Positions 27,203 to 35,489 of a DNA stretch of 58,098 nucleotides are shown here, piece after piece. The notes under the pieces are model-generated. The model did not search any database, had not been told where the DNA came from, and was given only the letters and a program-made list of their open reading frames with translations. How positions within the stretch are numbered: position 1 is the stretch's first letter; each line of letters opens with the position of its first letter. This stretch comes from Paenibacillus oceani (GTDB taxonomy: Bacteria; Bacillota; Bacilli; Paenibacillales; NBRC-103111): contig NZ_JACXJA010000056.1 in the NCBI RefSeq assembly GCF_014705615.1, positions 1-58,098 on the forward strand, written 5' to 3'. The position numbers and the translations under genes are program-made.

Positions 27203-28327
27203 TTAATACGAGTAAGCGAGCAGCGCCATCAGGTTATCGAACGAGTACGCTTGATTCGTATGTACGTCTCCAAAGCCCCCGTACAGCGGACTGTCCTGCT
27301 GCTTGACCTGGAACGCATTCATCCGCCCGATGCTGTCCAGATACAGCGGATAATCCCCGATCTCGGAGCCGATCATCGCCGTCAGGGCATAAATCGCGGT
27401 CGACCGGATCGAATTGGCCGGTTCGCCTGCTCTCGTATATTGGCCGAACAACGTTCCCGCCATCACGTGCTCCTTCAGGTAGCGGATGCTCGCCGGCTTC
27501 GCCTCCTTCACCTCGGCCAGATGCAGAATCGTCAGCAGCGACTCCACCGTGTTGATATTTTCGGAGGAATATGCGCTTCGATCGTAGTGGTACCGGGTTT
27601 CATAGAACGGAAACTCGTCGCCCAAATATCCGTCCTGAACGATGGCCTGCATGGTGGACTGCAGCGTCTGCCGGGCTTTGGACGGAGCCGGAAGCAGTTG
27701 CAGCGTTCTGAGATCCGCATAACACAACGTGACGAACGAGTTGGTCTTGTTATACTTCTCGTCATAGAAGTCGTAGAGCCGGCCGTCCTTGACATTGTAT
27801 TGATAAAACCGTTCCCCGTACCGGTTCGCTTCCTTCGTATACGAACCGTCCCCGAACGCTTGTCCGGCCTCGTAGAGCGCCCGGATCATCCGGAGGTCGT
27901 CAACGGCCGCATTGATCGGATAGCTTTTCTGCTGCTTGGGGCTGTACCGGTAGCTGAACCCTTTTTGCAGATCGAAGGTACGCTTCGCAAGCGCCCACTC
28001 CTTGTCGAAGGACTGCTTATCCTTTGCAAGGGCGCTGATTCTCATCCGGAGGGAAGCCGACTCGCTGAGCACTTCGTGCCCGGTCGCCAGTTCCCTGGAC
28101 TGGTCGGTATCCAGATAGTTGGTGTACACCCCGTGTGGCCCGGTCAGCTTGGTTTGGATAAACGTCTCCAGCTCGTCCCGCTCCTTCTGAACGTTCGCCC
28201 GGGCGCCATACGTAGGGTCCGGCAAGGAAAGCAGCGGAGGGTCGGCAGGACCGCCGGTTTGTTTATAAATAAAAAACAGCGTTAACCCTGCGAGAACGCC
28301 GATCAGCAGCAAGCTCTTTTTTCTCAC
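27203..28327 (-). CDS. ydaJ: GH8-like glycoside hydrolase (YdaJ-like), first gene of the exopolysaccharide operon
   Basis: 374 aa. The N-terminal signal anchor (KKSLLLIGVLAGLTLFFIY) lacks a lipobox Cys. The (alpha/alpha)-toroid family-8 pattern follows: HEVLSESASLRMRISALAKD (putative acid Glu in SES), FDKEWALAKRTF, then AAVDDLRMIRALYEA (putative base Asp region). GTG at 28327 is the start, with AAGGAAG 8 nt upstream. By analogy with cellulose operons it hydrolyses or edits the nascent polymer outside the membrane. Confidence 0.78.
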   Translation of the reverse strand: MRKKSLLLIGVLAGLTLFFIYKQTGGPADPPLLSLPDPTYGARANVQKERDELETFIQTKLTGPHGVYTNYLDTDQSRELATGHEVLSESASLRMRISALAKDKQSFDKEWALAKRTFDLQKGFSYRYSPKQQKSYPINAAVDDLRMIRALYEAGQAFGDGSYTKEANRYGERFYQYNVKDGRLYDFYDEKYNKTNSFVTLCYADLRTLQLLPAPSKARQTLQSTMQAIVQDGYLGDEFPFYETRYHYDRSAYSSENINTVESLLTILHLAEVKEAKPASIRYLKEHVMAGTLFGQYTRAGEPANSIRSTAIYALTAMIGSEIGDYPLYLDSIGRMNAFQVKQQDSPLYGGFGDVHTNQAYSFDNLMALLAYSY

Positions 28328-28748
28328 GGCAGCACTTCCTTACATCCCGCTTCAGCTTCTTACAATCAGATTACTAAAGAATCAATTCCTTACTATTGAT
28401 TTGAACATAACTTAATGGAATAATAAATGAGCATTATTTACCTACTGGTGCGCCCCCGTCTTTTAACCTGTATTTACCCCTAAAATCATTATATCTAACA
28501 TCTCTCGACAAAAACTTACACACTTCTTACATTTCATATAAAATTCCTGAAAATCGGTTGTTTTAGCGGTCAAACCTTGACTTCGGGGAGCGGGTTGCAA
28601 GGAGTGGAGCGGGAGCGGCAAATGGAAAGGACCCCAAGTCCGCGGCAAAGTGGAGGTGTGAGGTCCATTTTTTATAGAAGAATCGATTCGAAGTAAAGCC
28701 CGTTGGATTTCGTGCCGGGCCGGCCAGCCCGATCAAGCGCCGGTTCCG
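28328..28748. other. intergenic region upstream of the exopolysaccharide operon
   Basis: Holds the promoter region of the minus-strand polysaccharide operon (AT-rich, 28340-28560) and the 3' flank of hisD. A GC-rich stretch at 28640-28670 contains GGTCC followed by ATTTTTT on the plus strand. I see no riboswitch consensus (in particular no clear c-di-GMP-I core). Confidence 0.4.
28380..28401. promoter_or_regulatory. 7-8-7 inverted repeat upstream of the exopolysaccharide operon
   Basis: AATCAAT (28380-28386) and ATTGATT (28395-28401) form a perfect 7-bp dyad with an 8-bp spacer about 55 bp before the operon's GTG start, in the promoter region. It is a candidate operator for an unknown regulator. 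Confidence 0.35.
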
Positions 28749-30086
28749 TTAACCGCCTCCATTGTGATCCGCCGGCTCCGTTCCCAGCCGGATATCCGCC
28801 GCCTTCCTATGGCCCGGCAGCTGCTCGTAGCCGCTCATCTCCCGAATTGCCGGCGCCAGTTCCCGAAGCGCCTCCGGGGTCAGCCGCCCGGTCGTCGACA
28901 CTTTCACCATATCTTTGCACGTGACGCCCGAGAACGCCTTGGCAAACCGGTTCGTCGGCAGCACGGCCGTAATGCCGATCGCATAGTTCCCGGCGGAGAA
29001 CGGGGTGTAGCCGCCGATCAGAATCTCGCCTGCATGGCGGACCAGCTCAAGTACGCGCTGCTCCGTCTGCGGTTCGCCTACCACCATCAGATGCTCCGGC
29101 GCGAATCCGTTGATACAGTCGCAAGCGTCCTCGATCGTTGGCGTGACGACGATGGCTCCTTTCCCGGCCGGACCGAACACCTGCTGCAAATAACGGCGCC
29201 TGTCCTCCGGCATCTCCCCGATCCGGAGCCCGAGCCGCTCTTCGATCTGACGGGCCAAAGCGGCGGAAGTGGTGACGAGAACAGCGGACGAGTCCGGGCC
29301 GTGCTCCGCTTCATTGATCAAGTCGCAAGCGGCTCTCTCCGGATCGGCGCTTCCGTCCGCGATAATCGCGCATTCGGTCGGGCCGAGTCCGAGCGCGGCC
29401 TTCTTGCCGTACATCATGGCCGCGCTCATCGCGGCGGCGATCCCCCCGGGACCGGGGCCGAAGATGCCGTCCACCTCGGGCACCGACTCCGTCCCTTGCG
29501 CGAACGCGGCGATGATCGAGACGCCGTTGCCGATGACAATCCGGTCCGCTCCCGCCAACTTGGCTGCGGCTACCGTCCCCGGGTCGCCGGCGCCGTCCTT
29601 CAGAGGCGGCATTCCGACTACGATCGTTGGCACTCCGGCGGCTTTGGCGGCAACGACGAGCATGATCGCAGTCGAGAGGAGCGGCCCTTTTCTCGCTGGA
29701 ATCCAGATTCCGACCGAATCGAGCGGCCGCACGATTTCCCCGACTACGGTACCCGGCCGGATCTCTTTCTCCCAGGACCGGGGCCGCAGCTCCATATTCA
29801 CCTCGTGCACATGGCGAATCGCCTGCCCGATCGCCGAACGTAGGGAAGGCGGCAATCCGTTGATGCAGGCCGCCGTGCAGGTTTCCGTGAGCTCCAGCCG
29901 GTCCAGTTCCACCTGATCGAACTTCCGGGTCGCACTTCTTATACCCTCGTCCCCACTGCGGGCCACCTCGTCGAAAATCGCCAGCACTCCTGTCAGCACC
30001 TCGCGGTCAAACAGCTTGTTATGCGATCTGAACCGTTCATCCAGCTGTTCCTGATCTTGCGGCAAATTAAAAATCATCGTGGACAT
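28749..30086 (-). CDS. hisD: histidinol dehydrogenase
   Basis: 445 aa. Oxidises L-histidinol to histidine with two NAD+, the last step of histidine synthesis; zinc-dependent dimer. Conserved blocks: VGIWIPARKGPLLSTAIMLVVAAKAAGV, IFGPGPGGIAAAMSAA, GPTECAIIADGSADPERAACDLINEAEHGPDS, and NGFAPEHL carrying the catalytic Glu-His pair. GGGAGG lies 8 nt before the ATG. No other his gene is nearby. The long leader upstream encodes a His-rich peptide and alternative hairpins, which supports a true role in histidine synthesis rather than a paralogous dehydrogenase. Confidence 0.9.
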   Translation of the reverse strand: MSTMIFNLPQDQEQLDERFRSHNKLFDREVLTGVLAIFDEVARSGDEGIRSATRKFDQVELDRLELTETCTAACINGLPPSLRSAIGQAIRHVHEVNMELRPRSWEKEIRPGTVVGEIVRPLDSVGIWIPARKGPLLSTAIMLVVAAKAAGVPTIVVGMPPLKDGAGDPGTVAAAKLAGADRIVIGNGVSIIAAFAQGTESVPEVDGIFGPGPGGIAAAMSAAMMYGKKAALGLGPTECAIIADGSADPERAACDLINEAEHGPDSSAVLVTTSAALARQIEERLGLRIGEMPEDRRRYLQQVFGPAGKGAIVVTPTIEDACDCINGFAPEHLMVVGEPQTEQRVLELVRHAGEILIGGYTPFSAGNYAIGITAVLPTNRFAKAFSGVTCKDMVKVSTTGRLTPEALRELAPAIREMSGYEQLPGHRKAADIRLGTEPADHNGGG

Positions 30087-30120
30087 CGTAATTTCCTCCC
30101 TCGGAAACTGTTTTTGGCGA

Positions 30121-30238
30121 CAACAAAAGAGCCATACAGGTAAAAAAATACCCGCATGACTCTCTCTAACAAGTCCGCAGGTATAACGCCAATAGGCGCT
30201 TGTACCTGCGGACGCGAAGACCGCAATACAAACGCCTA
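30121..30238 (-). promoter_or_regulatory. histidine attenuator: competing hairpins and intrinsic terminator
   Basis: Four mutually pairing parts, read on the minus strand. Region 1 (30238-30221) starts at the leader peptide's stop codon. Region 2 (30211-30193) is complementary to region 1 over about 18 nt. Region 3 (about 30190-30175) pairs with region 2 as a hairpin with arms CCGCAGGTA and TACCTGCGG. The terminator has arms at 30162-30149 and 30142-30129, 14 pairs including G-U, followed by TTTTGTTG. TACCTGC of region 3 can instead pair with GCGGGTA of the terminator's 5' arm. A ribosome at the stop codon would cover region 1, favour 2:3 and so termination. A ribosome stalled at the His codons leaves 1:2 free to form, freeing region 3 as antiterminator. 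Confidence 0.8.
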
Positions 30239-30295
30239 ACTGTGATGATGGCTGTGGCTATACGATTGGGCGAAGCTTTGGAAGTTAACGTTCAT
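30236..30295 (-). CDS. hisL: histidine leader peptide
   Basis: A 19-codon ORF, MNVNFQSFAQSYSHSHHHS then TAG. Four of the last six residues are histidine (codons CAC, CAT, CAT, CAC). GAGGAGG lies 8 nt before the ATG, a very strong site for so small an ORF, and it begins about 25 nt downstream of a near-consensus promoter. It lies 149 nt upstream of hisD with a terminator in between. This is the layout of an amino-acid attenuation leader. It has no sequence likeness that I can see to the enterobacterial His leader beyond the His run. Confidence 0.82.
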   Translation of the reverse strand: MNVNFQSFAQSYSHSHHHS

Positions 30296-30324
30296 CGATC
30301 TAGCCTCCTCGACAGGTTGGGCTA

Positions 30325-30353
30325 ATTATATAAGGACCGACGGACGTTGTAAA
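30325..30353 (-). promoter_or_regulatory. hisD promoter (sigma-A type)
   Basis: TTTACA (30353-30348) and TATAAT (30330-30325) are separated by exactly 17 bp. Transcription would begin near 30318, giving a leader RNA of about 230 nt that holds the leader peptide and attenuator. Confidence 0.75.
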
Positions 30354-30506
30354 GGCGGCTTTAACAAGTTAAAGGAGTCTTTCATTGGGCGGAAACTTTG
30401 GAGCAGGGACTATGAACCAATCCTATTCAGCGTTTCTCGCGAAAAACCGTCCAGTTAAACCAAACGGGTCCATAAACGCCAAGGCCGGTCCAGCTCTACC
30501 TTGTCC

Positions 30507-31346
30507 TTATTCCGCGTAATACATAAAACCGATCGCCCCGGGTCCCGTATGCGCCGTGATGACAGGGGTAGCCGGACAGATTCGGACGGGTACGCTAGTA
30601 ATCAGCTCGATCTTCTGGCGCAGCTTCTCCGCGATCGACATGTTGTCGGCATGCGAGATCCCGATGCCGCGGATCACTTTTCCTTTCGTATCCTCCTCAA
30701 AATGGTCCATCAACGTTTTGACGACATGAGAGAACGACCTTACTCTCGCAACCGGAGTGACTACGCCGTTCTGCAGTCTGGATATCGGCTTAATATTCAG
30801 CAGCGTGCCGATCCATCCGGTCGCTTTGCCGATCCTGCCGCCCTTGACCAAATATTCGAGCGTATCGACCACGACGAACAGCGTCGTCCGTTCGAGAACA
30901 TGCTTCAGCCGGTCCACGATCGACGACACCGCAAGCCCTTCGTCCGCCATTCGCGCAGCCTCTATCACCTGAAAGCCGAGCGCTTGCGAGATCATCTGGG
31001 AATCGACTACCTGCACATGACTGGTTGTCATCTCCGCAGCCATGCAGGCCGCCTGGTACGTCCCGCTCATCCCGCTGGACATATGAACGGACAAGATCAG
31101 ATCCCCGTCCGCGCCGAGCCGGTTATACGCTTCCAAAAAAACTCCGACCGCAGGCTGCGACGTTTTCGGCAATTCCTTCGCTTCCCTCATCCGGTCTATG
31201 AACGAAAGCGGCGATATCGTGACATTGTCCAAGTAACTCTCTCCGTCAATATCCACCTGCAGAGGAATGACCTCGATCCGAAATTGCTCGAGCAGTTCCT
31301 TGGGCAAATCTGTCGTGGAATCGGTAACAATTTTAATCGTATGCAT
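30507..31346 (-). CDS. DegV-family fatty-acid-binding protein
   Basis: 279 aa. DegV/FakB-type EDD fold: the N-terminus IKIVTDSTTDLPKELLEQF, then HMSSGMSGTYQAA (the fatty-acid carboxylate-binding Ser region) and DSQMISQALGFQVIEAARMA. Such proteins present exogenous fatty acids to FakA-type kinases for phospholipid synthesis. No fakA gene is adjacent. GGGAGAG precedes the ATG. Confidence 0.92.
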   Translation of the reverse strand: MHTIKIVTDSTTDLPKELLEQFRIEVIPLQVDIDGESYLDNVTISPLSFIDRMREAKELPKTSQPAVGVFLEAYNRLGADGDLILSVHMSSGMSGTYQAACMAAEMTTSHVQVVDSQMISQALGFQVIEAARMADEGLAVSSIVDRLKHVLERTTLFVVVDTLEYLVKGGRIGKATGWIGTLLNIKPISRLQNGVVTPVARVRSFSHVVKTLMDHFEEDTKGKVIRGIGISHADNMSIAEKLRQKIELITSVPVRICPATPVITAHTGPGAIGFMYYAE

Positions 31347-31973
31347 GAATCTCTCCCGTTCGTCGCGTTGTCGAATGCATTGTCGTTTCTTGTCGTTCCC
31401 CCGATAAACGATTACAAAAGTACTGCGTGCTTCCTCCTATTATATGTCGCCGGACTAGCAGAATACAAAGGGTATGAAACGTTTCCCCCAAGGTTAAAAT
31501 ATGCCAGATCGAAACCGGGTCTTTCGCTGCGGGGAGATCATTACACTTCTTTCAATTTCACTCCCACTATATAGAAAATATTAGTTAATATTAGTAATTT
31601 TTCGACATTTTTCTCACCCTTTATAATCCATATATGGAGTTAAAAATAGTGTATCCACTTATGCCCCTATCCAGAAAAAGGGCTTCGAGGGTAATCATTA
31701 CAACGATTCCTGCGTTTCGCTTTAGCGCGTTAGCGGGGTTAAACTTTCCTTTTCACGAGCTACGGCTTCATTTCGCACCCCGCATCACTTACGGCGCGTA
31801 GTATGCTGTCCCGCTCCCCCCCCAACCCGCCAATTACACCGCCCACAACAGGCCGCGGCGCGTGACAACGACCACCAACCAGTTGCCTGCCGCCCAACCT
31901 TCAGACAGGATGGCCCCTCCCTCCAAAACATGGTAGGATGAAAGGAATACAAGCTGGAGGTGGAGTTTCTCCG
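31347..31973. other. intergenic region between degV and the TagA-like gene
   Basis: A 627-bp divergent spacer. A perfect palindrome GAAACGTTTC lies at 31476-31485 upstream of degV, near a minus-strand TATAAT (about 31444-31439). The middle is AT-rich (31560-31660), the right part GC-rich with a run of C near 31816-31823. No coding ORF with a ribosome binding site and no riboswitch consensus was recognised. Confidence 0.4.
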
Positions 31974-32714
31974 ATGGTACCTGTCGCCAACATTATGGGC
32001 ATCCCTTTTCCCAAACTTACGATGGACCAAACTTTAAGCAAGCTTAGCGAGATCGTGGAGCAAAACCGCTCTTCCCTCTTTCACGTCATTACGGGAAACC
32101 CGGAAATCGTAATGAGATGCCAGCATGATGCCGGGCTGCGCTCGATCGTGGACGAAGCCGGGCTGGTTACCGCTGACGGGATCGGGATCGTGCTGGTATC
32201 CCGGATGAAGGGCGGGCATCTTCCGGAACGGGTCACCGGCTGCGATCTGCTGATTCGGCTGCTCGAGACCGGGAACCGGAATCGGAAAAACTGGTCGTTT
32301 TACTTACTCGGTGCGGATGAAGAGACAAGCCTCAAGGCGGCGGAGGCCATCGGCCGGACGTATCCGAACGTTACGATCGCAGGCCGCCACCACGGCTATT
32401 TCACCCCGGAGGAAGACGAGAAGATTGTGGAGGATATCCGCCGGGCGGCTCCCGACTTCCTAATCGTGGCGCTGGGAGCTCCGCAAGCCGAATTGTGGAT
32501 TCATACCTACCGGTCGCGTCTGAACGCCAAAATTGCGATGGGAGTCGGAGGAAGTCTGGATATTATCGGCGGGAAAGTGAAGCGCGCCCCCAAAGTATGG
32601 CAGGATATGCATGCCGAATGGTTATTCCGGTTAATCAATCAGCCCTCGAGATGGCGCAGACAGCTCATTCTACCCCGGTTTGCGGTCAGTGCGCTACTGT
32701 ACCGGGAACGTTAA
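31974..32714 (+). CDS. tagA: WecG/TagA/CpsF-family glycosyltransferase
   Basis: 246 aa N-acetylmannosaminyltransferase-type enzyme (GT26). In Bacillus, TagA adds ManNAc to the lipid-linked GlcNAc in teichoic acid linkage-unit synthesis. Motifs: FHVITGNPEIVMRCQHD, VTADGIGIVLVSR with the catalytic Asp68, LLGADEETSLKAAE, FLIVALGAPQAELWI and AMGVGGSLDIIGGKVKRAPKVWQ. The start at 31974 is chosen because GGAGGTGGAG lies about 8 nt upstream; the earlier ATG at 31938 has a poorly spaced site. The C-terminal membrane-association tail is present (RLINQPSRWRRQ). It is not in a wall-polymer cluster. Confidence 0.9.
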   Translation: MVPVANIMGIPFPKLTMDQTLSKLSEIVEQNRSSLFHVITGNPEIVMRCQHDAGLRSIVDEAGLVTADGIGIVLVSRMKGGHLPERVTGCDLLIRLLETGNRNRKNWSFYLLGADEETSLKAAEAIGRTYPNVTIAGRHHGYFTPEEDEKIVEDIRRAAPDFLIVALGAPQAELWIHTYRSRLNAKIAMGVGGSLDIIGGKVKRAPKVWQDMHAEWLFRLINQPSRWRRQLILPRFAVSALLYRER

Positions 32715-32744
32715 TGGTACTAACGATCGTTCGCGAATAATTGG

Positions 32745-32779
32745 AAAGGCCGTCTGGAGCATGATCCAGGCGGGCTTTT
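32745..32779 (+). terminator. intrinsic terminator after the TagA-like gene
   Basis: AAGGCCGTCTGGA pairs with TCCAGGCGGGCTT around a GCATGA loop (one bulge), followed by TTTTCGTTT. Confidence 0.7.
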
Positions 32780-32880
32780 CGTTTGCCCGGTACTGCCGTC
32801 ACGCCAAACAAAACGTTGAATATTAATCCATTATAATGCATAATAATTCTCAACTATTTTGTACTTGGGGGAAATGAGCC

Positions 32881-33489
32881 ATGAACCGGATCCGGGAGTC
32901 CAGCCGACTGGACGATTATTTGGAGCACACCGAAGAAGTAGACTTCCGCCACCATACGATACAAGAGAAAATCACCGAATTGCATGGCCGCTCCCCGGAC
33001 GATATCGCCTATGTAAAAGCCGCTTTTGAATTTGTCCGGGACGGCATCTCCCATTCGTGGGATATCCGAAGTTCGCGCATTACACGTACAGCCTCTGAAG
33101 TTCTTCTGTATCGCGAAGGGATCTGTTATGCCAAATCCAATCTGCTGTGCGCTTTATTACGGGGGCGGGGCATACCTGCCGGCTTCTGTTACCAGCGCTT
33201 GACATTAGGCGACACGCCCGACACGGGCTATGCGGTCCATGCATTAAATGCCTGCTATATCCGCTCCGTCGGCAAATGGATTCGTCTGGATGCCCGCGGC
33301 AACAAGGATGGAGTAGACGCCCAGTTTTCCCTGAACGAAGAGCGGCTGGCCTTTCCCATACGCCATCATTATGGAGAGAAGGATTACCCGCTCCTTTACA
33401 AGGCGCCTCACCCGAAAACGATGGACGTGCTCCTTCACCATACCGATTGCAAACAAATGTACCTGCACGGCCTGCCAACGGAGCTATAA
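32881..33489 (+). CDS. transglutaminase-like domain protein
   Basis: 202 aa. Papain-like transglutaminase core with the triad Cys82 (EGICYAKSNLLCALLR), His120 (GYAVHALNACY) and Asp137 (IRLDARG). No signal peptide or TM, so it is cytosolic. GGGGGAA lies upstream of the ATG. Such proteins are peptidases or structural domains of unknown substrate. The neighbouring genes suggest nothing specific. It converges with the EamA gene with only 34 bp between stops. Confidence 0.85.
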   Translation: MNRIRESSRLDDYLEHTEEVDFRHHTIQEKITELHGRSPDDIAYVKAAFEFVRDGISHSWDIRSSRITRTASEVLLYREGICYAKSNLLCALLRGRGIPAGFCYQRLTLGDTPDTGYAVHALNACYIRSVGKWIRLDARGNKDGVDAQFSLNEERLAFPIRHHYGEKDYPLLYKAPHPKTMDVLLHHTDCKQMYLHGLPTEL

Positions 33490-33523
33490 ACGCAAACTCG
33501 CGTCACAGCCGCGGGCGCCCTGC

Positions 33524-34384
33524 CTATCCCCATACTCCGACCGTTATGACACCGAGTGTTATCAGAAGCGTCGTTAGGATACGTCTGGCGCCCTGCTGCT
33601 CCCGCAGGATCAGGACCCCCAGGATCGTCCCGAATACGGTCCCGATCTCTCTCATGGGAGCGAGCTGTGCGACCGGCGCAATCGACAAGGCGAACAGAAA
33701 CAGCAAGTACCCTCCGGGCGCAATTACTCCGCCGAGCAGGATAACCTTCCCGTTCGCCCGAAGCTCCTCCCTCATCCTTCCTGAACGCAGCGCAGCCCAT
33801 GACAGAGCCAGCAGGTTGCCGATATTGGTCGCTTCATTCAGCACGACGGCCGGGACATACTCCAGAGCCGCCTTATCCACCGCAATATAACCGGCGATAC
33901 AAACTCCCACGGCCAATGCCAGAAGCGGCGCCTTCCACGACGCAGGCGCCCGTGCCGAAGCTTCTCTCCCCGGCTTGACGCTGCTCAGCAGCGCAATCCC
34001 GACGACGATCAAGCCTATCCCTGCCCACCCCCCGGCCGATAACGATTCGCCGTACAACGTCACACCAAGCACTGGCACGAGCAGCGGACTCGTCCCCCTC
34101 ATGATCGGATATACCTGTGACAGATCACCAGCCGAATAAGCGGCTGCGAGCAGCACGACATACAGCCCGTGCAGCGCCATCGAGACCAGCACAATCACCA
34201 GTCCTTCGCCGGACAGCCGGCTGCTGTCCCATTCGAGGATCGTCCACGGCAAGAAGAGAACGATCGCGACAAGCTGGCAATACCAGAGGAACACATTTTT
34301 GTCGATACTTTTCTTCGTGTACAGATTCCAGAGCGAATGCATGAACCCCGAACCGAGTACGAGCACTACTGCTGTTCCAACCAT
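33524..34384 (-). CDS. EamA/DMT-family transporter
   Basis: 286 aa with about ten TM helices in two EamA repeats. The second repeat begins near APLLALAVGVCIAGYIAVDKAALEY and ends with the typical GTILGVLILREQQGARRILTTLLITLGV. It is probably a metabolite exporter of the inner membrane. A G-rich site (GGGGGG) lies 7 nt before the ATG. Substrate unknown. Confidence 0.88.
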   Translation of the reverse strand: MVGTAVVLVLGSGFMHSLWNLYTKKSIDKNVFLWYCQLVAIVLFLPWTILEWDSSRLSGEGLVIVLVSMALHGLYVVLLAAAYSAGDLSQVYPIMRGTSPLLVPVLGVTLYGESLSAGGWAGIGLIVVGIALLSSVKPGREASARAPASWKAPLLALAVGVCIAGYIAVDKAALEYVPAVVLNEATNIGNLLALSWAALRSGRMREELRANGKVILLGGVIAPGGYLLFLFALSIAPVAQLAPMREIGTVFGTILGVLILREQQGARRILTTLLITLGVITVGVWG

Positions 34385-34512
34385 CCCCTAACCCCCCATG
34401 GCCGGTCGATCATCGTCTCTTCAACATGTATGGCGTGTAGGGGCTTTAAGCTTTAAACTTTCTGCCTCATTCAGCCGCACGGCTTATGTACAGCTTGAAC
34501 ATCGAGCACCTG

Positions 34513-35328
34513 CTACACCTTACGGTTCTCCATCAGCCAGCGCCCCGCATAATCCACTGCTTCCCTCATCCCGAAAAGTCGGCAATAGGCACGGCCGATA
34601 TAACCAGTCCGCACTTCGCCCTGTTCGTCAAACCGACGTCCGATCTCGGCGAAATTGCCGGAATCGTAGTCATAGTCCTCGAACTGCTGCCAGACGCGCT
34701 CGCCCTTCACTGCGATCGGCGCCCCCATCGATTTTCGCGGCATCCCCTCCAGCAACGTCTCGGCCAGATGGAAACTCGTGCAGGAGTCATAGCCTACTCC
34801 GAGCAGGAGCACTTTCGCTTTCGAAGGCCAAGCGTACAGCTTGCCCAGCGGCGAATCCGGGCCGAACTGCGGCGTCAGCGGATGATCCGCCACGATCGAA
34901 GCCGCAAAAGCGCCATTCGCGCAGAAGGACACCTGCGGGTGGTTCGACCGGTACGTCCCCGGGAACGTTCGAAACAGCTCGGCGATCCGCCCCATTCCCC
35001 GCGTCGGCGTTATGGCCGGGTCGAAAGCGGGCCATTCCTCGTAGATGACTTTCCTCCATGTCTCGGGTACCGGAGGATTTTCCCATTCGGCCGGATCGCT
35101 CCAATCGCTGCTCTGTGCAGGCATCACCAGCGTACCGCCCTCTCCGACTGCTGTCAGCAGCGCCTGAACGACCGCCTGCGGGCCGCCGCAAACCCAGCCG
35201 ATGCTCGATAAGGAGGAATGCACCAGCAGCATGTCGCTCCTGCTTATGCCAAGATGTCCGGCATCCTCGATGATTTGGTTTATCGTGATAGGGCTGCGGG
35301 TTGTTCCGATCACATCTTTCTCCTTCAT
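34513..35328 (-). CDS. aminoglycoside N(3)-acetyltransferase-family protein
   Basis: 271 aa AAC(3)/antibiotic NAT family. Blocks: LLVHSSLSSIGWVCGGPQAVVQALLTAVGEGGTLVMPAQSSDW, TRGMGRIAELFRTFPGTYRSNHPQVSFCANG, DSPLGKLYAW, VLLLGVGYDSCTSFHLAE. The catalytic-pocket His residues (RSNHPQ, SFHLAE) are conserved. It would acetylate the 3-amino group of a 2-deoxystreptamine-type substrate with acetyl-CoA. Chromosomal homologues in soil bacilli do not always confer resistance. GAAGGGG lies upstream of the ATG. Confidence 0.88.
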   Translation of the reverse strand: MKEKDVIGTTRSPITINQIIEDAGHLGISRSDMLLVHSSLSSIGWVCGGPQAVVQALLTAVGEGGTLVMPAQSSDWSDPAEWENPPVPETWRKVIYEEWPAFDPAITPTRGMGRIAELFRTFPGTYRSNHPQVSFCANGAFAASIVADHPLTPQFGPDSPLGKLYAWPSKAKVLLLGVGYDSCTSFHLAETLLEGMPRKSMGAPIAVKGERVWQQFEDYDYDSGNFAEIGRRFDEQGEVRTGYIGRAYCRLFGMREAVDYAGRWLMENRKV

Positions 35329-35381
35329 AAGCCGCCCCTTCCATTAATTACTAGGCTACATAGAGAATAGTACCATACCAA

Positions 35382-35404
35382 AGCCCCTCCATGAAGGAGG
35401 GGCT
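35382..35404 (-). terminator. hairpin terminator downstream of the basic small-protein gene
   Basis: AGCCCCTCC (35382-35390) pairs perfectly with GGAGGGGCT (35396-35404). On the minus strand TTTGG follows. It separates the small basic protein gene from the acetyltransferase gene. Confidence 0.6.
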
Positions 35405-35489
35405 GGCTTCAATCCTTTATCGGCAGACCGGGTGACTGCCAGGTAAAGCTTGTCCCGAATCCAGCCGAAGGCTGACCGGAATCCAACGA

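Noticed and set aside
28340-28748. c-di-GMP riboswitch upstream of the exopolysaccharide operon
   Set aside because: I looked for the GEMM-type core (GGNACGCAAAGC-like) on the minus strand and did not find it.
30121-30240. T-box riboswitch upstream of hisD
   Set aside because: No GGGTGG-ACCGCG-type antiterminator core and no specifier stem; the His-rich coding ORF with a strong ribosome binding site explains the region better.
31476-31485. cre site (GAAACGTTTC) upstream of degV
   Set aside because: The spacing between TG and the central CG is one base short of the cre consensus; it remains only a palindrome.
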